DNA from: Sinonovacula constricta
Lineage: Eukaryota; Mollusca; Bivalvia; Cardiida; Solecurtidae
Assembly (NCBI GenBank): GCA_007844125.1
Contig: CM017556.1
Coordinates: 76,467,618 to 76,531,617 of the forward strand
Direction of reading: 5' to 3'
DNA length: 64,000 bases
Every line of letters starts with the position of its first letter. Position 1 is the first letter of the stretch. The translations under genes were made by a program, and so were the position numbers. Shown here piece after piece: positions 10,546 through 25,309 of the stretch. The notes under the pieces were generated by a model that did not search any database, had not been told where the DNA came from, and saw only the letters and a program-made list of their open reading frames with translations.

Positions 10546-13374
10546 GCAAATGTTGAGCAAATGGCTCAGGAATAGGAATAATGCCTGCGATTTAGTGCCA
10601 GTTATTATGTGATGGTTTCGAAGCTCCGATGGGGAATTAAAATGTTTAAGCACTTCAATTTATGTACTTCTTCTGGATATCTAGCACGCAATAACAACAA
10701 TATGTTTAAGTCAACAGGATTTCCTGTTAAGCGTTGAAATTCCAGCCAATTCGTAAATTTAAAGTTTACTGTTAAAGAAATAACCTTTTACTCCTATCAC
10801 CTATTTTTTTTTATTATTTCCCTCTCCAACTAATCGATTGTAACGCAACAAATAAATAACAGTCCACATTTAGCTTATACTTTAGCTTCTAATAATTTTA
10901 TTTAAACTCTTAATGTCTCGATATTTACATTCTGTGTAAGAATACAGGTATTATACGTCAATTTCCTGGTTAAGAAGCATACCAAAATAATCCCAGTGTC
11001 AACACACCGTTGATCCCAAGAAATGAATAGAATGTAAATTACAAAGTCATTAGTGTCTTGTCAACTACTAATAAATACCTTGTGTACAAGGCCCAGAAAC
11101 TATATCCATAAACCAAGCCATATTTTGATCTCAATATGTTATAAGCTTAATCAGTTTTAAGTATATTGTTTTTATGACGGTATGATAAATATATGATGTC
11201 ATTTCTTTCATTTTATTTGCTAATAAAAGCCTAAATCAATTGCCATAAAGGTTTTAGGAAGTACTTTGTAATGATACATAAAAAGTTTTGAGTATAGACT
11301 AAAGTACAGATTGTATTCCTGCATCTGGTTTGTATATGTAACAATCCAGAAAAGTTATCATAAGTCTTTTAATTTCCAAGTAATTTACACAAATACATGT
11401 ATACACCTACATGTATACACCTACATGTATACTTAATGTCTCGACATTGACAAACTTTAAATAATTAACACGTCCGTAATTTTTACAACTTTTCTTTATC
11501 TATCTGTATGACTTTAATCTGTTCTACGACAGGGGTGATACTAATACGAAATATTTTTTAAATATCTAGATATCTAGCTGGCTGATGCCGATACTGATAA
11601 CTCATTGTGAAACAGGATTTTAAATAATTCTATCATCATTGCAGCATAGGATGGCATGGGATGGCATGGATTATTGGTATCAAGTGGTAATACGTTCGAA
11701 CAATGAGCAGCTTGATACTTATACTTTATACACAGTAATTATTATGTAAAGGATTTATATGTGACATACAAATGACAAAGCATGTTTAAAAGTCAAATAT
11801 GAAACAATATGAGAAATAATACAGTTATGCTCGACAGACGAAGATAAATGATTATTTCTCAAGCTAAAGAAGAGCCGATTTACAAATATGTTTTAATATG
11901 AAATAACGACGTCGCGACTCTTTATGTTAGCAATCTCATGTCTGGTAAGATTAATGCTCATGCTGACCACTTTAAGCGTTGAACCATTTTCTCCAGCTCG
12001 TATTATGATGTGTACCAATTTTATCACTAACAATGGTAATAGCTCTAAAACTATATCTGAACACCACCATTGATATAGCTATCATGTAGGAACGATGCGT
12101 TTAAGAAGTTGTTTATGACATCATGATATTAAGATTTTCGCATATGTTTGTTCAGCCAATTAAACTGTATTAAATTTTCCTCAATATAATATATGATATG
12201 TTTGTATTATTTGTTTAATATATTCACAGCGAATGTCTGTAACGGCAGTTTGTAATATTGGACACCCTATATAGCTACAAAAGTAGAGTTTATTCCTGCA
12301 AGGAAACATATTTTTTTACCAAGCACTCGTCCACATGTATTTGCACGCCACTACCCTTCCCGCAGCTTCAAATATTATGTCAATCGATGAAATGTATTAC
12401 TCTAATACCGAGTACATTAGGCACAGGTTCCTTTCTAATGTTCATCCAATAAACCGCACATTAAAATTTAACAGCTCCGATGTTATTTGACCGTGGTTCA
12501 AAAAGCTTCAATTAGATTCTGCATCCGGAATCATCAGTCTAGGAGGTCACACGTCCTGCTGCAGCAGGCAATAACAATACCAACAAGGAAATCACAATCA
12601 TCTGCAAGGCTGCACAGTCTGCACTGAGCATAAGCGTGTAATTATACTTCGTGTTTTGCAATGAAGGCATCTAATCATATAAAATAAGACATTGCATTTG
12701 ATTTTTAGTTAGCTTCTTTCTTATGTCTGCTATCCACACTGATGGTATATTCCTTAAAAGTTTATATTGAGAGTTAATGCTCGCAAAATAGAGTTGGAAT
12801 ACTGAGTGTAAAGCTGGCTGTCATATACAAATACGATGCGTAAGAATCGAGACAGAGTTGTACAATCTTCTGCACCGGTAGAACTTGTTTCAACTTTCCA
12901 TTCCATACAAACAAATCTTTGTAAATATTATTCATCTGGATTGAGGCACATTTAAACAATTTATTGCTTTCGTAGCTACAGATACTCTCTACATTGTATT
13001 TATATACTTCCGTTGGAAGATATGGCGAGCTGCAATAAATAGTATAAAACACAGATTTGTTTTACTTTCTTTCTTTGTGTCCAGGCATTACCTAACCGAA
13101 CACTGACTCATTAGGTTTCCTCTTAGATGTCGTCTGATTGGGCAGAAACTTTTATCAACTACACAGTTCAAAAGTGAAACTGTCTACAAGAGTTTCTAAA
13201 ATTTAAAACGAACAGAGATCAAACTGTGCACCAGGTTCGGTTTGAAACAACAAAATATTTAATGTTGATTTTCCCTTTGTTCTTTAAAGACAATGATACA
13301 TTAAATATTTATATTTTATAAAAATAAATCTTCCTTGATACGTTCATTAGGCCCCCAAAATGGTATATTAGCTG
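10546..13374. other. Unassigned AT-rich sequence, no gene seen
   Basis: About 2.8 kb without a credible exon. At 11,395-11,432 there are nearly three tandem copies of the 14-mer ACATGTATACACCT. A short GGCATGG/GGATGGCAT duplication lies near 11,650. The open frames at 12,258 (+) and 12,774 (-) lack recognisable domains. Confidence 0.5.
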
Positions 13375-13630
13375 GCGTCAGCTTTTGTCTCAAGGTTACA
13401 GCTCGAATATTTCGGGGAAGTATAGGAATGATTAAAGATAGTTTGAGACAGTCAGCTAGAACTGACACCGGGAATGGAAATTATTTGTCTACCCAACAAA
13501 ATCGAAGAAGCGAAATTCCGACGTTGTATCAACAATTGTGTCCAGTGATGAGTCACCCTTACAATCCTTACCAGCCAGACAGACAGTTTCCCTGGACGTC
13601 AAGATGTTATTTGTCCGCTTGAGTCAATAA
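13375..13630. repeat. Diverged duplicated block D2-like, copy 1 (pairs with 19,620-19,875)
   Basis: Shared landmarks with 19,620-19,875 in the same orientation: GTCAGC(T/A)AGAACTGA(C/T)ACCGG, a GAAATT/GAAATC word, GAGTCA, and AGCCAGACAGA followed by TTCCCTGGAC versus TTTCCTGGAC. The open frames over the two copies are on opposite strands, which argues against coding. Confidence 0.6.
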
Positions 13631-15509
13631 CAGGGCAATCCAATCTTACGCAACAACAGAACAGAAACCAAACATCGCTATTCTTCATACGCCCAGATAC
13701 ACTTGTTTATTTTCATTGCAAACTTTTTTATTCTTGACTTTCGTTTATTGGACCAAACCTATAGTTTATCTTAAAACCCCAAACAGTTTGGATTTGCTAG
13801 AGTTGTCCAGTACAGGGAATTTCATGATCAGGCTTTATGCAATTTATGAAATATACATTATCAATACATCTTGAATAACCCATGTTGGAAGCACACGTTT
13901 GTGAGCTAGTGTAATAATTTATTAATGTCATTTCATTTTAATAAAGAGTGGAAATTGAAGCTCACATACTTTTACTTCTCTTGCTAGAGTACAAAGTTAC
14001 ACCTTCAGTAAAGTGTTTATCCTGTCAAATACTTGGGTTTAATCTTATATACATTAGGGTTCATGATAACAAATTCATGACATTATTTGCGTACTAAATT
14101 GGTGACCTCTTACCACTATTCTTTCGCACCACGCATGCACAATGTAAGGCGTAACAATTCTGAAAATTTCGAACGACATTAGTTATGTTAGCCCTATATT
14201 TCTATGTTTATTCCCACCTGTATGCAGTGATGTACAGAGGTGTTAAGAGTGGCGTTTGTTCAAAATGGGGTCCATTGGACATTGGTTCAATCAATAAATG
14301 CAATGGTCAAGCATATTTACAGTTCTCTTTAAATTTTACAACTCATCGTTTGTTTTTCCATCTTTCATGTCCGTCGTTGGTGAGTTTCAGATGTAAGCCA
14401 CCGCGAGTATAGAGGCTGTTTCAAAGCACTTTGTAATGCATCAATATATTGTACGCCAACATTTTCCAAACATTTTTCCTTGTCACATCATTGAGAACCT
14501 ATAGTTGAAAGTAATTACTCAACATTTATTACCATGCAGTGTCCTTATCCTGACCAAGATATGAGACAGAACTTGTGCTTCAATCTATACTTGCACAGTT
14601 TACTGTTTGCTTTATATCTACACTACTAGGGAATCAGTAATGAGCTTTAGAGTCCATATTTATTCAATGCCCTATAGAAATGTTTTCTCGATCAGAAGAT
14701 AATATTGACTGTCCTATTTAACTGACACATCTATCAAGTTGTTTAATTTAGAATATCACTTGAAGACAGTTAGAGGTTTACTTCCAACTGCGATTTTATG
14801 ATATGTACATATGTATGTTGTAAAAATCTTATCTCATTTTAAATAAATAATCTTATTTAAGAAGAAGGCATTTTATTACGGAAGATGGAAATATTATTTT
14901 CATCCATATAAAAGGTCTAACATTGTGTACATAATTTAATGTATGTAACTGTTATTTTTACATATTCAAACTAAATCATTAATTAATAAGAATAATTAGG
15001 CAATATTCAATGTACTATATATGAACAAGAAGCACAGTTCTCGTGTACAGGACATCGAAAGCACGAGAATAAGTCGTATTAATTTGCCACATGTACACAA
15101 CGATTTCTATAATATACCGACACTATACACTATACATACCACTTATTTGTAAGGTTAAAAGTCTAGGTTAATTCCTACATTAAAGCAACCATCAAACCCT
15201 TTATTGATTAAGATTTTAGTGTAAAGTAGGTAATTCAATCGATACATAGCACTAAAACCAAAGTTTTACAACCTCGAATGGACATGGTCCTCAGGCTTAG
15301 TAACTTAAACATTATGACTAATACTGGTTTACATTTGTTAAGATTTCATATTTATAAATGCAATGCATAAAGATAAATTTCGGCATATATTTTTTAATTA
15401 GAACATATCGAACAAAACGCTCTGAGACTTATGTTTAATAAACTGGATCTATATACAAAGGCGGAAGAAATTTCGTTTTCATAGTACTTTCATCTGATCG
15501 ACTGTCGAC
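13631..15509. other. Unassigned AT-rich sequence
   Basis: No gene supported. A stretch near 14,330-14,400 has a weak resemblance to 22,480-22,545 (GGTGAGTTTCAG versus GGTGAATATCAG), possibly another old duplicate. Confidence 0.4.
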
Positions 15510-15871
15510 TCAGTTAGTCAATCAGGTAATAGTCACGTGACTTCCATGAGTCGTGGAATCGTTAAAATATGTTACCGATGATGTTAACGTACCTGACGGA
15601 ATGTCTCGTATGATTGGCCTAATAGATTTACAACTTTCGTTCAGGATTTAACGCGCATATACCAGGCCAAGTCAATAAATTATCTTACTCACTGTTCTCG
15701 TTGTAACCATGGAAATGCTATGAAAGAATCTGATTTTTGTTGGATGTTGTGGCCGCTTAATAACCCTTGCCTAAAAACTGCATTTATTAGCGTAAAGTCA
15801 CAAAAGCTTATTGTTCGCGATTTTCTTGCAATAAAAGAAACTGGGGCCATCGCGTCGAAACAATATTACAG
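15510..15871. repeat. Diverged duplicated block C, copy 2
   Basis: Partner of 10,201-10,545. It carries the same palindrome GTCACGTGAC at 15,533-15,542, followed by ACTTCC in both copies. The end reads GTCGAAACAAT, as in copy 1. A shorter resemblance (TCAATAAATTATC..ACTCA) recurs at 17,693-17,715. Confidence 0.6.
15533..15542. promoter_or_regulatory. GTCACGTGAC palindrome, second copy
   Basis: Identical to 10,224-10,233 and in the same place within the duplicated block. It could be a conserved site or simply a remnant of the duplication. Confidence 0.35.
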
Positions 15872-16262
15872 GTACAGCTTTGTTACTCATAAACTTAACT
15901 CGTCAAACAATACAGAAGATGTACTGATGTAATTGAAATGTCATTAATAGCTTTAATATAGTTGAACAAAAACAAGCACCGGATTATACAATTCGAATGC
16001 TACTTGTATTTTTTCGATCCTGCCGGCTTTTAGCAATAACAGTTAGCTACAGCAGCGATTATCTCTTTAGCGGAAGTAGAGATAGTCATTAGTCCACGTG
16101 GGATAACACACCGCTACCGTTCCATAGCCTCAGACACTGTTTCAATCAGTGAACAATCCCACGTTTGCACTGGGTACAACCAATGTATGGTTTTCACTTA
16201 TTTTCACTCAAAAATAGACATTAATTTCTAAATGTTTGCGACCGTTGCGACTGGTGAGCCTT
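15872..16262. other. Unassigned sequence
   Basis: No gene or repeat that I can support in this stretch. Confidence 0.5.
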
Positions 16263-16613
16263 TCAATAAAAATCAATTAATCCTGAAGCATTATTTTGAG
16301 TGGTTCTCATATCAACCTGACAATAGGTTTTAAGAATGCCGACACGATCATAACACAGTCTGCCCATTGTATCTGCCGAATTAAAAGCCTGTATGGCGAT
16401 TAGGTGAATATTATAATATAAAGTTTTCTGGTCATATAAATCAAAGATTTCTTTAAGCCGAGACAAGTTGTATAACCCTTTACCATGATGCCGCTGGAGA
16501 AATTCTAAATGTACCGTCTGGTACAAAGATATTGAGCCGACGAGAAGTAATATCATAAGACAACATAAAAAACAACAACAACAGCGACAACATATATTTT
16601 GAAGTTGTTTCAT
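16263..16613 (-). CDS. Hypothetical 116-residue membrane protein (doubtful)
   Basis: An open frame from ATG at 16,613 to TGA. The first ten residues are polar/basic (MKQLQNICCR); a Cys-rich hydrophobic stretch of about 20 residues follows (CCCCFLCCLMILLLVGSISL), and then a soluble region of mixed composition. This looks like a signal anchor or a single membrane segment with nearby cysteines. I recognise no family. The start context is weak (T at -3) and there is no neighbour on this strand. It may be a chance frame; the mixed composition of the second half is the main reason for listing it. Confidence 0.22.
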   Translation of the reverse strand: MKQLQNICCRCCCCFLCCLMILLLVGSISLYQTVHLEFLQRHHGKGLYNLSRLKEIFDLYDQKTLYYNIHLIAIQAFNSADTMGRLCYDRVGILKTYCQVDMRTTQNNASGLIDFY

Positions 16614-18129
16614 TTATCGATTACATCCAGTTGTTATAAAACAAGGTTCAAACATAACACAGAGTTATGATGTTATTAATCCAATAGACTGCATAAACTA
16701 AACTGATTTCACCATCGGTTTTTTGGGTTCGTCATGTATGTATTTAGGTTTGTATGTAGATAGTACAACAACAAGATTATTCTCAAGGCTATGAATTCAG
16801 TCAATACAAACCAGGACCTAAGGTTTCGTCAGCTGTCTCAAGGTTACAAGTTAATTGCATTGACTTGCCTGTGTACTGAGCTGATATGCATCATATCTAT
16901 TGACGAAAGACTTAACCAAAAATACGTTTATTTTCATAAATTGTGAAACCACTTTTTATAGAAACGGTAACACTGGCTTGTCCATACAAGAACTATATCT
17001 CGGCAATTACCTTTAAAAATGATAACATAAACGTTATGAAATCTCTCTTTTTTAATACCACGGTTATGCACGTGTATCTTACTGTTAAAAAGTTTCAAGT
17101 AGACACAAAAAATAAATATCTAGTAAACATCAAAATACGATCTTACAGACAAAATAAACATTAAACATTATGATCGTATGGTTGTATGTAAATGTTGAAG
17201 CCCGGACGCATATGGAGAGACCTTTTGTGTTATTTTAGATATATTTTATTGCATACTTTCGGTGCAAACTATAATTTAAAATAATTTTTAAAACAAGGCT
17301 TTTTGACCAAATACGAAATGCATTCTTCAATACCAATGTCTAATGTTGCGTACGAAACTTTACTTCTCACTGATATTAGGCTACCTATCTACTTGTCCAG
17401 CAAAACTCATTTCAGAAGTTATGGAACTTTTATATTAAACAAAATGTCGTATGTTTTAATATAAATTATATTGGTGTAATTCATGTTGATACAGAGCATG
17501 TAGAACAAGGCGGTATAAGTATGCTGTGATTTTTAAGAAAACCTTTTAACTCAGTTGAAACCGAAAAGCCATGCCAAACATGTTCGCAAAACCGTCTCGG
17601 AATGCCGTTTATGGATACACTAATTTTAACACAGATCAAATTAGATTTACTTCGTTCGAAGGAATTTATGTGCATACGAGACCGATTCATACGTCAATAA
17701 ATTATCCCACTCATTTTTTGTAATATTAATCACCACAGAAACTTCTCACCATAATTTTGCACTGGCTATAGCAAGGATCTGCGAATTTACACAAAATAAG
17801 CAGAGAAGGTTTTTTACTAAAAAAATATAGCATCATTATTTTGGGACACTCAGAAACCGAGATGTTATCATTAGGTTTATCAATGTGCCAATAAATAAAA
17901 TAATTGAATCGATACATATATAGGATTGTAAAACGGAAAAGTCAATATACAATTATAGTAAGCTGCACTCAATCGCAGTTTCAATTCAGCATTGAACCCT
18001 AACGTTAATATGCCAATATTCAGACACGCACACATAATTTACATAATGTACCATTAGATACACTAACACTGCATATATGGTTCTCAGACCGTTGTTAATA
18101 ATGCGTGAATGTCAGACAATAAGACTTGT
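16614..18129. other. Unassigned AT-rich sequence
   Basis: No credible exon. GTCTCAAGGTTACA near 16,835 repeats a word from 13,388, which may be a third fragment of that duplicated block. Open frames at 16,943 (+), 17,481 (-) and 17,726 (-) have no recognisable motif. Confidence 0.45.
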
Positions 18130-18425
18130 TGAAGCCTATATCAGAACAGAAATTTCGTTTCATAACAGAATTCAACAGAACAAATAAGTAATTTCGTCTT
18201 AGAACAGATCTGAACAGAACAAAACAGAACAGAATTCTATTTTAAAATACAACAAACGAGAAAACTAGAATCGGAACATAGCTGAACAGAAAAAAATAGA
18301 TCAGAATTTTTCTGAGAACAGAACTGCACAGAACAGAAAAATGGTTTTAGAATCACATTTGACAAAAACAACAACATACATTCCAGAACAGAGTAGAACA
18401 GAACAGAACAGAGCAGAAGATACTA
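18130..18425. repeat. Degenerate CAGAA/ACAGA-rich tandem region
   Basis: About 300 bp in which AACAGA and CAGAACAGAA words recur many times between short unique bits. It looks like a degraded pentanucleotide array (unit AACAG/CAGAA) rather than a clean microsatellite. Confidence 0.75.
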
Positions 18426-19552
18426 TTTTTTTCACTATCGAAACAAAACTGTACAGGATGCATATCATAGATATTGCAAAAACTTAAATTTACACCTTTC
18501 AGTAATATCCTGAAATTGGTTGTTTACGTTATTGTTACTTAAAAGTGTTCAATAAACATGATCCAGTATCATACATCACGTACTATCGTTTGTTTTTCAC
18601 TGTGCTTCAACAGACGTGGTCCAACAAAGTGATGATCAGAACATCTAAAATACAGTTACAAGACGTGTTCACAGTCTATAAAGTTTGAAAGGCGCCAATA
18701 TAAATATATCACATGCGCCATATTTTCAGATCAGCATATTAAACAACCCGTACGACTACTACTCAGACAAGTAGACCATTTGCAATCTTAATACCTGAGA
18801 TGGTATTAATTATGCATTGTGTGGTTGGCTGTGTATGTGGTTGCTTTTGTTATTTTTTAATTATCTTTTTATGTAGGACATATTTCCTTTCGTGGTACTT
18901 AGTAGTTCAAATTATCTTTCAAGTAGAAAGGAGAATACATGATGCGTTTCATATATAAGTTGTGAAAAGGCTTTGAAAGTTGATAAACTTTAACCATAAA
19001 CTTTAAGATTTCAAAACAACGGCATGTTTAGACCGCTGTTCAGATAAATTTCTCGATACGTTCTTAAAACTTGCCGATGCCGTCAAAGGCAGGATATTCT
19101 AACTTTGGCGTCACGTTGATATGACTTACGTATACACATATCGTTTATTTTGCATGCGTATAACAACAATCATCCTTGAATACACTATCAACATCTCTTG
19201 CACAAGTAACATTAAGTTTGTTTTGTCGGAGTTTAAACCTCTACGGAGGAGATCAATGTGGAGGCATACGTAATATATATATACTCATGTAAAGGACACT
19301 AAGCTTAATATTACCATAGATACAAATGTACATAAATTAGAAAATCGAATCTTGTATGGACACATTTTCTAACCATTCTAACCATTCGTCTCGTTCTACC
19401 GTGACATAAAAACATGTTCGTTTTTTAATTAATGCAACATCTCCAATCTATAGAATATATGATTTCATTAGTGATCCTCGAGATCGACTATCAAATGACG
19501 TATGATATATCTGTATTTATTTCAACAAACCACAGCTACGCAATTGATCTTA
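18426..19552. other. Unassigned AT-rich sequence
   Basis: No gene, RNA or mobile-element signal that I can name. Confidence 0.5.
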
Positions 19553-19875
19553 TAGAATAACTGTCGTCTGCTTCATTTCCAAGGTTGTTACAACTTAAAT
19601 ATGGTTACAACTTAAAAATGTCCAGAAATATATGAAATGACTCATGCTTGTTTTTGGAAAACAACACCTACCAAAGTCAGCAAGAACTGATACCGGAAAT
19701 TGAAATCATATGCCCGTACTGCGGAATCAAGGAAATTGCCAAATCTGTCGAGAAAATGTGACGCGATGTTGTCTCAACATTCAGCAATATTTGTCTGAGT
19801 GCTGAGTCATCTTGAGTAAGTTGAAGGAGCCAGACAGAACATTTTCCTGGACATAATAATGTAAAGCGCATGCTT
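19553..19875. repeat. Diverged duplicates of blocks at 8,850 and 13,375
   Basis: 19,553-19,610 resembles 8,850-8,900, and 19,620-19,875 resembles 13,375-13,630. The two blocks are adjacent here but 4.5 kb apart at the other site, so the duplication has been rearranged or one copy has lost DNA. Confidence 0.5.
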
Positions 19876-20012
19876 GTTTATCGCTAACTACTTTTACTAT
19901 CGCAGTATCTTCATCATCAACATTTACTAAAATCGCGCCATACACTCCCTATAAAAACTGACAATATGATGCAATAGCACTGTCATAAATTAATAAACAC
20001 ATCGAACACTAT

Positions 20013-20046
20013 CGGCTGAAAATATACATTTTCACATTTTCAGCCG
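20013..20046. repeat. Perfect 11-bp inverted repeat beside the TA tract
   Basis: CGGCTGAAAAT (20,013-20,023) and ATTTTCAGCCG (20,036-20,046) are reverse complements separated by 12 bases. They would form a hairpin directly at the left edge of the (TA)n tract. Confidence 0.8.
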
Positions 20047-21349
<1,303 letters not shown>

Positions 21350-21520
21350 TACATTAAACAATACCAGGGGAACAATAATCAGTTATATCATACCATATAT
21401 AAATGTTTGTCCACTCAGACGCGACTGACTGTTCATCAATTTGATGACGGATCTATCGATATATTTAACCAGAGGTTATCACATCTGATTAGATAATTAT
21501 TTGCCATTCTTATTCTTATT
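21350..21520. repeat. Diverged duplicated block B, copy 2
   Basis: Partner of 9,285-9,470; same order of shared words, including CAGGG..AACAATAATCAGTTATAT and CACTCAGACGCGACTGACTG. Confidence 0.55.
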
Positions 21521-24500
21521 CCAAAACGTCGAATTAAATAAATTGAGCGTGATCAAGTCACAATTTACTATATAGCATTACTGTTTATGGTGTAATACGT
21601 ACGAGTTCATTTCTTAGGATAGACTTACTTTCAAATACCTCTTTTACATATTGATATTGCGAGCTCAATTTTATTTTTATCAACACGAATACTTAAAACA
21701 TTCTTAGTTTTGTCTTTAAACATAGCAGAAACAATATTAGTAATATTGATAATTTTTCAATTTAAATAAAAGGTTTATTTTAAAGTTGGCAATCAAAGTT
21801 CATTTCTGATGACAGTTCATGACGTTTCGAGAATAAGCGTGTAAAGTATTCTATTATAGAATCACAATAACAATTTATAAAAAGAATATCCTGACCAAAG
21901 GGTATTTTAAGAAAGCTATGAGTGAGGCTTTAATCAACATAATGTTCGATCGATTACAGTTAGAGAACAAAATTGTAATAATTACTGCAACAAAAGATAA
22001 CACATTTTCTCACACTAAATAATATTTGGTACCGTTAAAATACCTTGATCACTACTAAATTGTTACGCTTGCAAAACAGCATACAAAACATGCTGTAGAT
22101 TTGCCCACAAAATTCTGCATGTTGAGCTTATTGCAATTAACAATTTCATTGAAAACCTCTGAAAATTACTAGTTCACTATGTTTAGTAATTAAGTAGCTG
22201 ATTAAGGAAAAATAATTGTCATGTAAGTCATTACAATTAATATTTGTAGTGTATTTAAAGAATATTAGCTATAAGCCAACAAGATTAAAGTCATATTAAG
22301 CTAAGAAGAAACTTCATGAGTTTTCAGAATAGCAGAATAGTGGTGGAAGAAAATGGTGACTTATTCGTCACGTGCTTACGTTGTCATATATTATCATGCT
22401 CGGCGCCTATATGTAATCGTTCCTGGAAAAGGCCTATGGATGGCGCCATGTTGTTATATAACAAGTGAAGTGCGGCACTTCCATGCATTGAATTTCGGTT
22501 ATTATTCATCTTTGGTGAATATCAGAATTAAATTAGATTTTAGTTTCAAGTGTTGCTTACATCATTACCTGTCATCTGAAATTGTTGATGTTCCATATGT
22601 GCATTGATGGATTTGTTTAAGGTTGAATTGCATTTGTAACGACAATGAACTATGTACCAGTTAAATGTTCATACTCTAGTCTGTTATTTCTATTCGGGCA
22701 TTTGCCAATGCGTCCAGAGACAATTCGATACTGCTTATAATTTTAAGACATCAAAATTCGAGAGCATTGTAAATTATTTAACAACATGGTTTGCTATTTC
22801 TTGGACAGTCTGTTGTTAAGCAAAGATGGTTGAACATGACCTCAACGGCGACCTTTGATACTTCGCATCAATGCTCTCTGGCTGTAGTATTCTTATGTAC
22901 AAAACCTGATCTACAGTGCATGCAGCCGATAATAAGAAGAGTCTTGCACACGCTTTTTTGACTCATTCGTTAACTAAGAAATGCGTTTCTTATTTTAATT
23001 AGCATATGACTCATCCATCATTTCTACCAACGATGAAGAATCGCTGATATAATTATCCGTACTTGCCTCTGCTTTGAGGAACGAAAATATCCTGACCAAA
23101 ATCAGATGATTGAACTTTTAATTTTAGCTTAAACACTTGATGTGATATTGACGAACAACGATGTAGCAAGGAAAGGATAGATACACCTTGGTATTTTTAT
23201 GTTTGTCGTATTCTGCGAGATGTAATATTGTATCATTGTATCTGTACAGTTGTTTTAGAATTGTTGGCGGTATGCAATCGCGGGTAGAAAAAAGGACAAG
23301 TTCCTAAAACACACATTGGTCTAAATCTTGTTAAAACATATTGGATGTGTTTTTGTTTCTAGTGTAACCTTACACTTAAGTGACCTTAAAGCCTGATTCA
23401 TTCCAAAGGTTACTAATGTATTATTATTCTATAATGAAAACAGCCTGCGCCCCTTATTACTAGTATTTTGCTCAAAGGGAAACAGTCTGAAGAATATTAT
23501 GTTGATTAGTGCGTTGTATCGGTATTAACCGCCAATGAAGGTGCATGTATAAAATATTTTAATTGTAAGGTACTCTACGCCTTTTACTTATAGGTATATA
23601 TATTGAAGAACGTTGTTACTACTGCTTCTAGCAATAGACGCAGATAGAAATCAAGGGCAGACCGCAGCAGCAGCTTATCCTCTGGTACTACATTCTTAAA
23701 ATAACCACCGAACATACGTTCATTCAAGACATCACAACGATGCCTTTTCATAGCTTTAATGAGTACTTCGACCCAAGAGTAACATCAACGTAGCACACCC
23801 AAGAGTAACATCAATGTAGCACAAAGAACATCCAAAACCTACTGTGTCCTACATTAGCCCGTATTAATTAAAACATTATTCTAAATGAATGTCATGATGC
23901 CTGTCCTGAAATTAGCAAAGCTTCTATTAAGGCATGGTGGCTCACATATCCGGCCCACAGCAAACTACACAAATGCACCAGCTCGATTTTCTACTGAAAG
24001 TAATAAAGCGGATAATAATCTACCATACTCAATTTGTTTTACAAAGCATTTCCCTGGCAACAAAACGACGAGTTAGTAAGACAATAAATTAGATAGTGAA
24101 TTGACCCGGTAAATGCGCATTTATCCCTAAGAATGTAACTTATACCATTGAACATGTGTTAACATTAGTGCATATACACAAGACATTCCAACAAGTTAAC
24201 CTTTATGGTTTGTTTTCGAAGTGCTGTCGCCTTCCGGTCATGTGACTCATTATAGGATTGACTCACTAAACTTTCGAAGAAACTGACGTAATATTCAAGG
24301 AAATTGCATGCCGCTCAGCGATCTTTCGAATTATACTCAGTATCCAAATAGTGTGAGGTCTTTTGAAAATTCACTGCTGCGCAAAGCGGATGTGATTTAC
24401 AAACATTTAACATTAAAGCAAGCCAAAATATTGCATTTTTAATGTAAGACTAGAATTTAAAATGGTGAATTTGATCTTTATTCTAAGAAGTTAGCATCAA

Positions 24501-24966
24501 CTTCTTAAAATAGAACGTAAATTTTAATTTAATATCTATCAGATCAATTCGAGCACAGATTTAATACATTGGTAAATGTGTCATAACCTTGACGGACATT
24601 CAATGTTTTTTTCCAGTGTGAATCTGGACCGCGATACTCACTGATGTTACCCTAGTTAGTTCAGTTTCGATATACTGATGAAAATATTGGTTGTTGTTGG
24701 ATGAATCACAGGAATCTATAATAACTTGGCCAGTTTGATGATACAAGTTTTGTTATCTTTTATTTCTTCAATATAATGACACATATTACAAATCATTCAA
24801 GTTCATTCAAGTTCTACATACACTATACGAATGTCACAATACATATAATGGGTTGAAGAAGAAGTGGATCTTTATATATTACATCATCATTCTATGGATA
24901 TACAACTCTTTCTCATTCCATCCTTCCTCATTCTGTCTATTCAATCTCTCTCGCACACACAGACAC

Positions 24967-24967
<1 letters not shown>
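21521..24967. other. Unassigned AT-rich sequence, no gene seen
   Basis: About 3.4 kb with no exon, RNA or mobile element that I can support. A short direct duplication (CCCAAGAGTAACATCAA followed by TGTAGCACA) lies at about 23,773-23,823. Open frames at 22,353 (+) and 23,885 (+) look random. Confidence 0.5.
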
Positions 24968-25025
<58 letters not shown>

Positions 25026-25063
25026 CCCCCTCTCTCTCTCACTCTCTTTCTTTCTCTCATTCT
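24968..25063. repeat. (CT)n microsatellite
   Basis: A pure CT run of about 50 bases followed by C-rich and CTTT-interrupted pyrimidine sequence. The plus-strand serine/leucine-rich open frames across it are products of the repeat. Confidence 0.97.
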
Positions 25064-25309
25064 CCAGCTTGGTTACAAGGTACAGTAAAAAAGAAATAAT
25101 TTATGTAGTGACTCATCCTTCCAATATAACTACTACAGCTACTAGAAAGGTTTGGTTAAAAGTTGATTAAATTTTGTTTTGTATATGGCTTAATTCTATC
25201 ACCATAGAAAACAAGCATCAAGTACGCATAAAATAATGTTGGTTATTGTATTATAAGCTGTTACTATTGATTGGGGTTAAGTACTAGCCATTCTTTACTA
25301 TGGGCATCA

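Noticed and set aside
13335..13622. Possible protein with homologue at 19.7 kb
   Set aside because: The DNA is duplicated, but the open frames in the two copies are on opposite strands, so no protein is conserved.
24853..25170. Serine/leucine-rich open frames over the CT repeat
   Set aside because: They are simple translations of (CT)n; the flanks show no coding signal.
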